Source of the DNA: Methylophaga sp. UBA3192
Lineage (GTDB): Bacteria > Pseudomonadota > Gammaproteobacteria > Nitrosococcales > Methylophagaceae
Direction of reading: 5' to 3'
DNA length: 64,000 nucleotides
NCBI GenBank assembly: GCA_002363955.1
Contig: DEXE01000007.1
Coordinates: 268,808-332,807, forward strand
Part shown: piece by piece, positions 1 to 7,620 of the stretch
Layout of the letters: every line of letters begins with the position of its first letter
How positions within the stretch are numbered: position 1 is the first letter of the stretch
The notes under the pieces: generated by a model
The model's database searches: none
What the model was told of the DNA's origin: nothing
Seen by the model: only the letters and a program-made list of their open reading frames with translations
Position numbers and translations under genes: made by a program

Positions 1-838
1 CAATAGTACGACGCCCGCTGACAATAATACGATGTTCAATATGAGCTTTAACGGCTCGCGCCAGCACCAAACGTTCAATATCTTTTCCAATCATCACTAA
101 ATCTTCAGGGCTGTTATCGTGGCGTACCCGTTCAACATCCTGTTCGATGATAGGTCCTTCATCAAGTTCCGCCGTTGCGTAATGTGCTGTGGCACCAATC
201 AGTTTGACCCCACGCTCATAGGCCTGATGATATGGCTTGGCTCCCTGAAAAGCTGGTAAAAAGCCATGATGAATATTAATTACCTTGCCGGCAAACTCTT
301 TGACAAACGGTTCTGACAAAATTTGCATGTAACGCGCCATGACGACCAACTCAATCTTGTATTCGGCTAACAACGCTTTGATCCGGGATTCCTGCTGTTG
401 CTTGGTCTCTTTGGTGATGGGGAGATGATAAAACGGCTTATTGAACTGACGCGCCATCTGTTCCAGATCAGGATGATTACCGATGATAACCGGTATGTCA
501 CATTTCAATTCACCTTCCAGCTCTCGCAACAACAGATCATAAGGACAATGGGAAGCCCGGGTCACCAGCAAAGCAACACGATAAGGTATATCGGTGTAAT
601 GCACTGACCAGGTCAAATGCATGGTTTCTGCCAATAAACCAAAGTGTTTTTGCAGGATTTCACGAGGTATCTGGCCTTCATCTTCCACCTTAATGCGCAT
701 GAAGTAACGGCCGTGATCGGTATCAGTGTATTGCTGACAATGCAGAATATTGTAACCACGCTCTGCGAAAAAACCGGTGATGCCGGCCAGTAAACCTTTT
801 TGATCGGCACATTGAATCAGCAAAACGATGGCTTTCAT
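1..838 (-). CDS. purU: Formyltetrahydrofolate deformylase PurU, 3' end cut by window edge
   Basis: PurU hydrolyses 10-formyl-THF to formate and THF, supplying formate to PurT and balancing one-carbon units. Translating the minus strand from the ATG at 838 gives 279 codons without a stop. The N-terminal part is an ACT-like domain (IQCADQKGLLAGITGFF). The catalytic formyltransferase-fold part carries VMARYMQIL, NIHHGFLPAFQGAKPY and the family's HYATAELDEGPIIEQD. The frame is still open at the edge after SGRRTI, so probably only a few residues are missing given the usual length of about 280-290. The upstream neighbour at 899 points the same way, 60 bp away, so co-transcription is possible. Identification is firm. 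Confidence 0.93.
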   Translation of the reverse strand, partial: MKAIVLLIQCADQKGLLAGITGFFAERGYNILHCQQYTDTDHGRYFMRIKVEDEGQIPREILQKHFGLLAETMHLTWSVHYTDIPYRVALLVTRASHCPYDLLLRELEGELKCDIPVIIGNHPDLEQMARQFNKPFYHLPITKETKQQQESRIKALLAEYKIELVVMARYMQILSEPFVKEFAGKVINIHHGFLPAFQGAKPYHQAYERGVKLIGATAHYATAELDEGPIIEQDVERVRHDNSPEDLVMIGKDIERLVLARAVKAHIEHRIIVSGRRTI

Positions 839-898
839 GGAGGAACAACCTCTGCGGGCATAAAATCAAAGCGCAAATGCTAGCACTTTGCAGCAGGT

Positions 899-1249
899 TT
901 ATGAATATTCATTGTATTTGTCAGCCCGGCCTTTGACTTTATCCACCGGGTACTTATTCGCGTTTTTAAGCATTTTCCGTTGTATGGCTTGCTCAAGATT
1001 AATATTCAAATCATGACATAGATAACTTAAATACACTGCAACATCGGCAATTTCATCTTCCAGCGCCTCGCGTTTATCACTGCTGAGCATTTGTTGAATT
1101 TCAGTCTTATTCCGCCATTGAAACCATTCCAGCAGTTCGGCGGCTTCGATTGACAATGAAATCGCAATATCTTTGGGGTTATGAAACTGCTCCCAGTCCC
1201 GTTCACGACGAAATTCAATCAGTTGCTTCAATAGTTCTTCATTAATCAT
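899..1249 (-). CDS. MazG-like nucleotide pyrophosphohydrolase
   Basis: A 116-residue protein of the all-alpha NTP pyrophosphatase (MazG-like) superfamily. The metal-binding pattern is visible: EAAELLEWFQW in the first half and DEIADVAVYL in the second, i.e. the EXXE...EXXD arrangement. These enzymes hydrolyse (d)NTPs to (d)NMP and PPi and often clear non-canonical nucleotides; the actual substrate is not predictable here. The ATG at 1249 is chosen over a TTG six bases upstream. It overlaps the end of the esterase gene by 8 bp, implying translational coupling. The C-terminus (KADKYNEYS-like tail after KYPVDK) is typical of the short stand-alone members. Confidence 0.8.
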   Translation of the reverse strand: MINEELLKQLIEFRRERDWEQFHNPKDIAISLSIEAAELLEWFQWRNKTEIQQMLSSDKREALEDEIADVAVYLSYLCHDLNINLEQAIQRKMLKNANKYPVDKVKGRADKYNEYS

Positions 1250-2006
1250 CTGCAAGAAACCTGTTTACCTGTTGTATAAATGCATCGGGTTTTTCAGCAT
1301 GAACCCAATGCCCAGCACCATCGATCACTACATGTTCTGCCTGTGGATATAAAGATTTAATCTGCAGCCAATCATCGTCGGTCACATAATCAGACTTAGT
1401 GCCACTGAGAAATAAAGCAGGTAACTCTATTGAATTTTCAGGGCTCACGCTTTGCAACAATCCGGGGTAGTTACAAAACAGTCCCTGCAAATTGATACGC
1501 CAGCTCAAGCCATTGTCGCCCTTTTGTAAATTCAATAACAGGAACTGCCGGACTTGCGGATCTGGCAAAGCTTCAGCCAATGCGTCACTAACTTGGGAGC
1601 GGGTGGAAAATTTTGATAGATCCTGTGCTAACAGAGCTTTGAAAATCTGACTGTGCTCATCAGCATACTGACGTGGAGCAATATCTACGATAATCAATTT
1701 ACGTAATCGATCTGTAAAATTTTGCGAAAATTGCATCGCCGTTTTACCACCAAGCGAATGCCCCAGCAGATCGATTACTGATAAACCCAAGTGATCCAGT
1801 AGATTCAGCAAATCCTCGGCCATTAAATCAAACGTTTGCTGAGAGTGATGGAATGATCGGCCATGATTACGCAGATCCACACTAATCACCTGTCGCTCGG
1901 ATGATAGCGCTTTGGCTATGCTGCGCCAGTTATCTGCCGAACCGAATAAACCATGCAGAATGACCAACGGTTCACCCTGACCAATAGATTGAAAGTGTAA
2001 TCTCAT
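1242..2006 (-). CDS. ybfF: Alpha/beta-hydrolase, YbfF-type esterase
   Basis: A 254-residue cytoplasmic alpha/beta-hydrolase. It shows an oxyanion-hole motif HGLFGSADNW near residues 19-28, the nucleophile elbow GHSLGG near 82-87, and the catalytic His in GAGHWVHAE near the C-terminus. This combination and the length match the YbfF esterases (thioester or short-chain ester hydrolysis); the physiological substrate is unknown for the family. There is no signal peptide. The gene diverges from the small gene at 2063, and the 56 bp between them must carry both promoters. Its 3' end overlaps the MazG-like gene. Confidence 0.82.
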   Translation of the reverse strand: MRLHFQSIGQGEPLVILHGLFGSADNWRSIAKALSSERQVISVDLRNHGRSFHHSQQTFDLMAEDLLNLLDHLGLSVIDLLGHSLGGKTAMQFSQNFTDRLRKLIIVDIAPRQYADEHSQIFKALLAQDLSKFSTRSQVSDALAEALPDPQVRQFLLLNLQKGDNGLSWRINLQGLFCNYPGLLQSVSPENSIELPALFLSGTKSDYVTDDDWLQIKSLYPQAEHVVIDGAGHWVHAEKPDAFIQQVNRFLADD

Positions 2007-2032
2007 AATGACTTACGTTAACACGTTATAAT
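2003..2032 (+). promoter_or_regulatory. Predicted sigma-70 promoter of the small gene
   Basis: A perfect TATAAT lies at 2027-2032, about 31 bp before the ATG at 2063. The -35 is poor (an A/T-rich hexamer around 2003-2009). The element sits in the short divergent spacer with ybfF. Transcription would start near 2039, giving a leader of about 24 nt with a GGAG Shine-Dalgarno at 2050-2053. Prediction only. Confidence 0.45.
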
Positions 2033-2062
2033 GCTGCGTTAATAATTTTGGAGAAAGCGAAA

Positions 2063-2233
2063 ATGGACGAGGCGATATTAATGATTCTGGTCAAACAATA
2101 TGCAGATCGATTTGGCATCACCTTCAGCTCCAAACATTTGGATGATGAAGATAAAAAACAGAAATTAGTGAGTTTAATGCAGGAATCACTTGCCGGAAAA
2201 CGCGGGCCAGTAACGGATGCAGATTTAAATTAA
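2063..2233 (+). CDS. Small conserved-looking protein of unknown function (56 aa)
   Basis: I do not recognise this protein. The ATG at 2063 has GGAG nine bases upstream, a perfect -10 box further up and a strong terminator right after the stop, so the gene is probably real despite its size. It is charged and hydrophilic, with no membrane segment and no cysteine. An amphipathic helical first half (ILMILVKQYADRFGI) leads into an acidic-basic stretch (LDDEDKKQKL) and a Gly/Pro turn near the end. A TTG at 2048 is in frame but lies upstream of the ribosome-binding site, so it is unlikely to be the start. No function is proposed. Confidence 0.6.
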   Translation: MDEAILMILVKQYADRFGITFSSKHLDDEDKKQKLVSLMQESLAGKRGPVTDADLN

Positions 2234-2270
2234 AAAACACCCTTGGCAGTACGCCAAGGGTGCTATTTAT
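2231..2270. terminator. Bidirectional terminator between the small gene and fabB
   Basis: A perfect 10-bp stem, CACCCTTGGC (2238-2247) with GCCAAGGGTG (2253-2262), has a 5-nt loop. A run of A precedes it on the plus strand, giving a U-tract for minus-strand (fabB) transcripts. TATTTATTT follows on the plus side. It separates two convergent genes and can stop both. Confidence 0.85.
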
Positions 2271-2276
2271 TTAGCA

Positions 2277-3494
2277 TCAAATTTTTTCGAACACCAGACA
2301 GGCATTGGTACCACCAAAGCCAAAGCTATTCGACATTACAGCTTGAATGCCTGAATTATCTTTGCGCTCGAGCACGATGGGCATGCCCTTCGCCTGCTCG
2401 TCCAGATTATCAATATTGGCTGAAGCAGCAACAAAATCATTTTCCAGCATCAGTAAACTGTAGATAGCTTCCTGTACACCAGCGGCTCCTAAAGAATGTC
2501 CTGATAACGATTTGGTTGAACCTACCAGTGGGATTTGGGTTTCGGCAAAAACCTGCTTGATAGCGCCTAATTCGGCCAAATCACCAACTGGTGTGCTGGT
2601 GCCATGTGCATTAATGTAGTCAACTTGGCTGTTACGCATGGTTGACATCGCCATTTGCATGCAACGTTGCGCACCTTCTCCAGAGGGTGCCACCATGTCA
2701 TAACCATCTGATGTGGCGGCATAACCGGTCAATTCAGCATAAATTTTTGCACCACGTGATTTGGCATGTTCATATTCTTCCAGGACTAATACACCGCCAC
2801 CGCCGGCAATAACAAAGCCATCTCGATCAGCATCATAGGCACGTGACGCTTTTTCTGGTGTCTCATTGTATTTGGTTGATAATGCACCCATCGCATCAAA
2901 CAACGAACTCATGGTCCAATGTTCTTCTTCAGCGCCGCCAGCAAAAACAATATCCTGTTTCCCCAACTGGATTTGTTCCATTGCATTTCCGATACAATGG
3001 GCGCTGGTTGCACATGCGGAAGACATTGAATAGTTAATGCCCTTAATTTTAAACGGGGTTGCCAGGCAGGCAGACGTCGTACTTCCCATGACCTGGGTAA
3101 CACGATAGGGCCCTACGCGTTTCAAACCTTTTTCACGCAAGATATCCGCGGCTTCAACCTGATTGGATGACGATGCACCGCCGGATCCCATCACCAGCCC
3201 TGTTTTAGGATTCGACACATCACTTTCAGTTAAACCAGCATCCTGAATCGCGTTCTTCATGGCGATATAGGCGTATGCCGCCGCATCTCCCATAAATCGC
3301 AGAACTTTGCGATCAATAAACTCTTTGAAATCTATATCAAAAAAACCCGCCACATGGCTTCGAAATCCCATATCAGCGTACTGTTGTTTAAAGCGGATAC
3401 CAGAACGGCCGGCTCGAAGTGATTCAGTGACGGTGGCGAGATCGACCCCCAGACAAGAGGTAATCCCCATACCAGTAACAACTACACGTCTCAT
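2277..3494 (-). CDS. fabB: Beta-ketoacyl-ACP synthase I FabB
   Basis: A condensing enzyme of type II fatty-acid synthesis that elongates acyl-ACP with malonyl-ACP and is needed for the unsaturated branch. The thiolase-fold protein carries the nucleophilic Cys in SSACATSAHC (about residue 163), His in NAHGTSTPVGD and the second His in KSLSGHSLGAAG, i.e. the Cys-His-His triad. An ATG at 3500 exists, but AGGA lies ideally upstream of the ATG at 3494, which gives the usual MRRVVVTG start and 405 residues. It follows fabA by 9 bp, the standard fabAB operon for anaerobic-type unsaturated fatty acids. A terminator follows. Confidence 0.96.
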   Translation of the reverse strand: MRRVVVTGMGITSCLGVDLATVTESLRAGRSGIRFKQQYADMGFRSHVAGFFDIDFKEFIDRKVLRFMGDAAAYAYIAMKNAIQDAGLTESDVSNPKTGLVMGSGGASSSNQVEAADILREKGLKRVGPYRVTQVMGSTTSACLATPFKIKGINYSMSSACATSAHCIGNAMEQIQLGKQDIVFAGGAEEEHWTMSSLFDAMGALSTKYNETPEKASRAYDADRDGFVIAGGGGVLVLEEYEHAKSRGAKIYAELTGYAATSDGYDMVAPSGEGAQRCMQMAMSTMRNSQVDYINAHGTSTPVGDLAELGAIKQVFAETQIPLVGSTKSLSGHSLGAAGVQEAIYSLLMLENDFVAASANIDNLDEQAKGMPIVLERKDNSGIQAVMSNSFGFGGTNACLVFEKI

Positions 3495-3503
3495 TGTCAT
3501 GTC

Positions 3504-4019
3504 CTAAAAGTTGTCAGTTGAAGTAAACAGACCAACTCGTAAATCTTTGGCGAAGTAGATATCGCGACCATCCACCGATACTGTGCCATCAGCAATAGCA
3601 AGTACCAGCTTTCGTGAAATTACTCGTTTCAAATCAATACGGTAAGTCACTTTTTTTGCGGTAGGCAAAACTTGTCCGGTAAATTTCACTTCACCAGAGC
3701 CCAACGCTCTTCCTCTACCGGGATTTCCATCCCATGCCAGAAAAAAGCCAAGTAATTGCCACATGGCATCCAAGCCCAGGCAACCTGGCATGACTGGATC
3801 ACCTGGAAAATGGCACTTGAAAAACCATAAATCCGGATGGATATCCAGTTCAGCAATGATTTCACCTTTTCCATAGGCACCACCATCATTGGAAATATGA
3901 CTGATGCGATCCATCATCAGCATATTAGGGACGGGCAGTTGGGCATTGCCCGGGCCAAACATTTCTCCGTGGCCGCACTGCAAAAGTTCCTCGAAGGAAA
4001 AAGATGATTGCTTACTCAT
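3504..4019 (-). CDS. fabA: 3-hydroxydecanoyl-ACP dehydratase/isomerase FabA
   Basis: A 171-residue hot-dog-fold enzyme that dehydrates 3-hydroxyacyl-ACP and isomerises trans-2- to cis-3-decenoyl-ACP, the entry to unsaturated fatty acids. The active-site His sits in CHFPGDPVMPG (about residue 70) and the acidic residue in GCLGLDAMWQL (about 84), both as in the characterised enzyme. Length matches the family exactly. It is the first gene of fabA-fabB. The 145 bp upstream, shared with the tolC-like terminator, should hold the promoter; no obvious FabR or FadR operator was recognised. Confidence 0.96.
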   Translation of the reverse strand: MSKQSSFSFEELLQCGHGEMFGPGNAQLPVPNMLMMDRISHISNDGGAYGKGEIIAELDIHPDLWFFKCHFPGDPVMPGCLGLDAMWQLLGFFLAWDGNPGRGRALGSGEVKFTGQVLPTAKKVTYRIDLKRVISRKLVLAIADGTVSVDGRDIYFAKDLRVGLFTSTDNF

Positions 4020-4111
4020 GAATTTCTAAAATAACCCTACAATTTAAGCACGACATAATAGCATGATAGTTTGATTGCAGAAAAAGTTGCAGCTATCAAC
4101 GTACAGGTTCT

Positions 4112-4142
4112 AAAAAAAAGCCATACCCAGCAGGCATGGCTT
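4112..4142 (-). terminator. Rho-independent terminator of the type I secretion operon
   Basis: An imperfect hairpin pairs AAGCCAT (4119-4125) with ATGGCTT (4136-4142) and extends inward by CC/GG across one mismatch. On the minus strand it is followed by an uninterrupted run of eight T (4112-4119). It lies 24 bp past the stop of the tolC-like gene. Confidence 0.82.
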
Positions 4143-4165
4143 ATCGATATTCAGTTATACAATGA

Positions 4166-5485
4166 TTAATTACGGTTATCAGCAACTGTTGTAGCCGCAG
4201 CAGGGGCGATGACCTCCAGACTTTCCAACAACAAACCGGCACTGTTAAGTACCCGGTACATGGTGAAAAGTTCATCGTACTGTGCGTTTGTCAGTGAAGT
4301 TCGGGCTCTGAACAATTCATTTTCAGAATCCAGCAGATCCAGTAATGTGCGCTGACCAATATTAAACTGTTGCTGGTAAGCATCACGGGTTTTTTCTGCT
4401 GACTCTGCATACTGCTGGAAGTAAGACATTTGTCTGCGAACAGTTTCCAGTGCATTCCATGATAAACGAACGCTCTGCTCTACCTGTCGATGCGTATTAT
4501 TGCGAATTTCAGCTGCCTGGTTAATCAGAAATGCCGTTTCTTCCCGTCTTGCTTTATCTCTACCGCCATTGAGCAGGTTATAACGTAACCGAAACATGGC
4601 AGTAACATCTTTATCTGTTCCCCGAACCCCATCAATGTCATGATCAGAACGCGTACCTAATTCGAAATCAACGCGCGGTAAAAACGCGGCTCGAGTGACA
4701 TCATGTTGTGCATTTGCTGAAGCAACATCCGCTTGAGCAGAGCGCAGGGTTGGATGGTTTTGAATTGCTATATTAACCGCTTCATCCACCGTCAATGGCA
4801 TAGATGGTTCAGGCGATGGAGGTTGTGATAATGAGCTGGGGGCTGCACCGATGACCCGCAAATAATTTGTTTCGGCATCCCGCAAATTGCTTTGCTCGGC
4901 CATCAGATTAGTCTCCGCCAAAGCCAATCGACCTAAACTCTGATCCATATCTGCTCTGCGTCCCACACCACGCTCGCTACGCAGCGTAATCTGGTCATGG
5001 GTACGTTGGTGAGACTCAAGATTGGTTTGTGCTAGTTCCACCAGCTTTTGACGGCGTAATACATTAAGATAGGCTTCGGTAGCCTCTAAAGCAGTATTCT
5101 CAGCGACACTGTAAACTGAATGAGCTCGCGAATCAGTTCTGGCTTTTTGGCGCTCAACTTCGTTTTTTGTGAGGCTGCCATCATAAAGCATTTGCCGTAA
5201 ATTCAGACTGGCTTCATCCCGATTTAAATGAACCTCACCATCTCCGCGGCTACGTGTAGCAGGGTTATCTGTTGATTCCCAACCAGTACCAATACCTAAA
5301 TCAATAGTCGGAAAATAGCCTGCTCTAGCCTGATCTATTTCTTTGGAAACAGCCTGACGTTCACTTATGGCAGCCAAAACATCGGGGTTGGTTTTTAAAG
5401 TAGTATGAATTGCTTCCTGTAAAGTTTCAGCTTGCACTGAACTAAAGCACAACAATGATGGGATTAAAAAAAGCGCTTTGTTCAT
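4166..5485 (-). CDS. TolC-family outer-membrane channel of type I secretion
   Basis: A 439-residue outer-membrane efflux protein. A Sec signal peptide ends near SSVQA (residue 19). Two OEP repeats of long coiled-coil helices follow (about 20-215 and 225-425), with the typical LNVLRRQKLVELAQTNL and LLDLLDSENELFRAR signatures. It is last in the operon after the ABC transporter, fusion protein and regulator, so it should be the exit duct for the same substrate, as LapE is for LapBC. A separate promoter may lie in the 136-bp gap upstream. It resembles the LapE/AggA subgroup more than general multidrug TolC, judged by context. Confidence in the family is high; the substrate is unknown. Confidence 0.88.
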   Translation of the reverse strand: MNKALFLIPSLLCFSSVQAETLQEAIHTTLKTNPDVLAAISERQAVSKEIDQARAGYFPTIDLGIGTGWESTDNPATRSRGDGEVHLNRDEASLNLRQMLYDGSLTKNEVERQKARTDSRAHSVYSVAENTALEATEAYLNVLRRQKLVELAQTNLESHQRTHDQITLRSERGVGRRADMDQSLGRLALAETNLMAEQSNLRDAETNYLRVIGAAPSSLSQPPSPEPSMPLTVDEAVNIAIQNHPTLRSAQADVASANAQHDVTRAAFLPRVDFELGTRSDHDIDGVRGTDKDVTAMFRLRYNLLNGGRDKARREETAFLINQAAEIRNNTHRQVEQSVRLSWNALETVRRQMSYFQQYAESAEKTRDAYQQQFNIGQRTLLDLLDSENELFRARTSLTNAQYDELFTMYRVLNSAGLLLESLEVIAPAAATTVADNRN

Positions 5486-5585
5486 AATATCTTCCTAATT
5501 CAAAGCAGTAATCGGTATACTTTTTAAGGGTAATTTACCGCTGAGAACACCCTCAAAGCATCACCCAATCTTCCATTTCCTGCCG

Positions 5586-5614
5586 ATTGTAGACAAAACC
5601 CCTCAACTACACAA
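5586..5614 (-). promoter_or_regulatory. Possible internal promoter for the tolC-like gene
   Basis: On the minus strand TTGTGT (5609-5614) and TACAAT (5586-5591) are separated by exactly 17 bp, about 100 bp before the tolC-like start and just after the regulator's stop. The -10 matches 5 of 6 positions, the -35 only 3. Prediction only. Confidence 0.35.
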
Positions 5615-5621
5615 TGCAGGC

Positions 5622-6272
5622 TTAGCGGAGATCGCGAAATACAATCGCCAATGAAAGACGATCCGGTAAATTCATTTTCTGGAAAATAGTCGTCAGATGT
5701 GCTTTGACTGTTCTTTCTGTGATATTCATATTACGGGCGATCATTTTATTAGTCGCACCGTGACTAACCATTTTTGCTACTTCCAATTCCTTGGGGGATA
5801 GCGTTTTTGCTGCCCGGCGCTGCTGTTCACTCACTTCTGGAATATGACTTATTTCATCAATCAACCCTGAAATAACATGGCGTTCGACCCAGACTTCACC
5901 ATTTGAAATCAATAGCAAAGCTTCCTGCAGTTTACTCATCGGTAGATTTTGATTGAAGTAACCACGCGCTCCCTGCTTCAGCGCTGCGATTTGTACGGGA
6001 ATCGGACGAGGTGGACCAATCACCAAGATACGGCTATCCGGACATAATTTTTTGAGTTCACTAATAACCTGCGATGGATTATCGTCCAAAAGGAACTGAT
6101 GGCAGAGTACCAACTCAGCTGTTTGATTTTTTAATGCATTGAGTAAACCTTTGATATCCTGGTATAGGCTGACATCGTAGATAGCGGGCAACGCATCGGT
6201 TATAACCCGCGCCACTTCCGTATCTGCTGTAGCCAGATAAAGACTTCTTTCAGTCTCTGTAATTACTGTCAT
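5622..6272 (-). CDS. LuxR/NarL-type regulator with a degenerate receiver domain
   Basis: A 216-residue protein with a receiver-like fold (about 8-125) and a C-terminal LuxR helix-turn-helix (about 150-213; LSPKELEVAKMVSHGATNKMIARNM and TVKAHLTTIFQKM). The receiver lacks its chemistry. The phospho-acceptor Asp position reads His58 (ELVLCHQ), the conserved Lys after GY is replaced (GYFNQN), and the acidic pair is reduced to AD-T. It therefore probably works without phosphorylation. It sits between the hlyD- and tolC-like genes and most likely controls this operon or biofilm genes. Such regulators are often embedded in large-adhesin secretion operons; that link is inference. Confidence 0.82.
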   Translation of the reverse strand: MTVITETERSLYLATADTEVARVITDALPAIYDVSLYQDIKGLLNALKNQTAELVLCHQFLLDDNPSQVISELKKLCPDSRILVIGPPRPIPVQIAALKQGARGYFNQNLPMSKLQEALLLISNGEVWVERHVISGLIDEISHIPEVSEQQRRAAKTLSPKELEVAKMVSHGATNKMIARNMNITERTVKAHLTTIFQKMNLPDRLSLAIVFRDLR

Positions 6273-6287
6273 GGTTCAACCTTAGTC

Positions 6288-7619
6288 TCAACGCTCTCTC
6301 AATGCTTCGTTTTTTGCCTTCAGTATGGGCTTTAATAGGTAATCAAGCACGGTTTTTTCCCCAGTAAGTATGTCAACAGTAACAGTCATTCCTGGAATTA
6401 TCCCCAACTCACCCATACCACTTTTTATAAAATTTTGTTCCGTGCGTAAATAGATAAGATAAAAACTTTCATCTTCATCATTGGTAATGGTATCTGCACT
6501 AATCCGTTCAAGTTTTGCCTGTAAACCACCATAAATTGAAAAATCATAAGCCGTAAACTTTATTATCGCCTCCTGTCCCGGTCTTAAAAAGGCAATGTCT
6601 GCTGGACGTATCTGAGCTTCTATCAGCAGATTATCTTCTAAAGGCACAATTTCCACCAGATCCATGCCTGGTTGAATAACTCCGCCAATCGTATTAATCA
6701 TCAACCGCTTGATAGTGCCTTTCATCGGTGAACGAACATGTGTACGAGTAACCCGATCCGCCAGAGCCGATACTGATTCTTCTGTGCGCGCCATTTCAGC
6801 GCGTACTTCACTGAGTTCTCTGGCGGCTTCTGATTTAAACCGGGTATTTGCTTCATTGATTTTCTGCTGTACTTCATCCATTGAAGAACGAATTCGTGGG
6901 ATAGCTAACCGGTTAGACTCCATTTCACCCTTGAGATCATTAACCGTTCGTCTGAGCCTGAGCAATTCCACTTCTGACATAACGCCTGCAGCAACCAGTG
7001 GCTCCGACATTTGCAATTCCTGATTGCTTAGTTCAAAACTGCGACTGAGCTGCTGTTGTCTCGCCTGCTTTTCTACCAGTTCCTGTCTGCGCTGCTCAGC
7101 CTGCCTTTTCAAGACATCAATCGTACTTTGTAATTGGAGTTGGCGGGATTGATACAAAGCACGCTCCTCTGCTGCCAGCGCCGGCTGCGCAATCATCAAA
7201 TCCTCAGGAAGTTCCAAGGCTTTTCCTTCACTTTCCGCATCCAATCTTGCCGTTCTTGCGACCAACTCCCAATAGGTTAACTGTGATTCACGGAAAGAAG
7301 ATGAAAACCGCGTATCGTCTATTTTTAACAGGACATCACCTTTCTCTACCAATTGTCCCTCACTGACCAATACTTCAGCGAGTATTCCGCCTTCAAGATT
7401 CTGTATCACCTGAACCTTGCTGGAGGGAACGACTTTGCCCTGTCCCCGGGTGACTTCATCAAGGGCTGCGACACTGGCCCACCACAAGGCAATGCCGATA
7501 AACGCAGCAATCAATAATAATAAAATATGTCCTCCCCAGTGAGTTGAAGCCATCGTGGCCGCACTGATTTCAGACATAAAACTGACATCGTCATTATTTT
7601 TTTTAAACCAGGCCATCAA
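6288..7619 (-). CDS. HlyD/LapC-family periplasmic adaptor of type I secretion
   Basis: A 443-residue membrane-fusion protein. A short cytoplasmic N-terminus is followed by one transmembrane helix (about 32-50, LLLLIAAFIGIALWW). Then come a biotinyl-lipoyl half-motif (GKVVPSSKVQVIQNLEGGI), a long coiled-coil hairpin rich in Gln/Glu/Arg (about 140-290), the second lipoyl half (VRSPMKGTIKRL) and a beta-barrel domain. It bridges the inner-membrane ABC transporter and the TolC-like duct. The start lies 1 bp after the transporter's stop, so the two are translationally coupled. Family assignment is firm. Confidence 0.93.
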   Translation of the reverse strand: MMAWFKKNNDDVSFMSEISAATMASTHWGGHILLLLIAAFIGIALWWASVAALDEVTRGQGKVVPSSKVQVIQNLEGGILAEVLVSEGQLVEKGDVLLKIDDTRFSSSFRESQLTYWELVARTARLDAESEGKALELPEDLMIAQPALAAEERALYQSRQLQLQSTIDVLKRQAEQRRQELVEKQARQQQLSRSFELSNQELQMSEPLVAAGVMSEVELLRLRRTVNDLKGEMESNRLAIPRIRSSMDEVQQKINEANTRFKSEAARELSEVRAEMARTEESVSALADRVTRTHVRSPMKGTIKRLMINTIGGVIQPGMDLVEIVPLEDNLLIEAQIRPADIAFLRPGQEAIIKFTAYDFSIYGGLQAKLERISADTITNDEDESFYLIYLRTEQNFIKSGMGELGIIPGMTVTVDILTGEKTVLDYLLKPILKAKNEALRER

Positions 7620-7620
7620 T

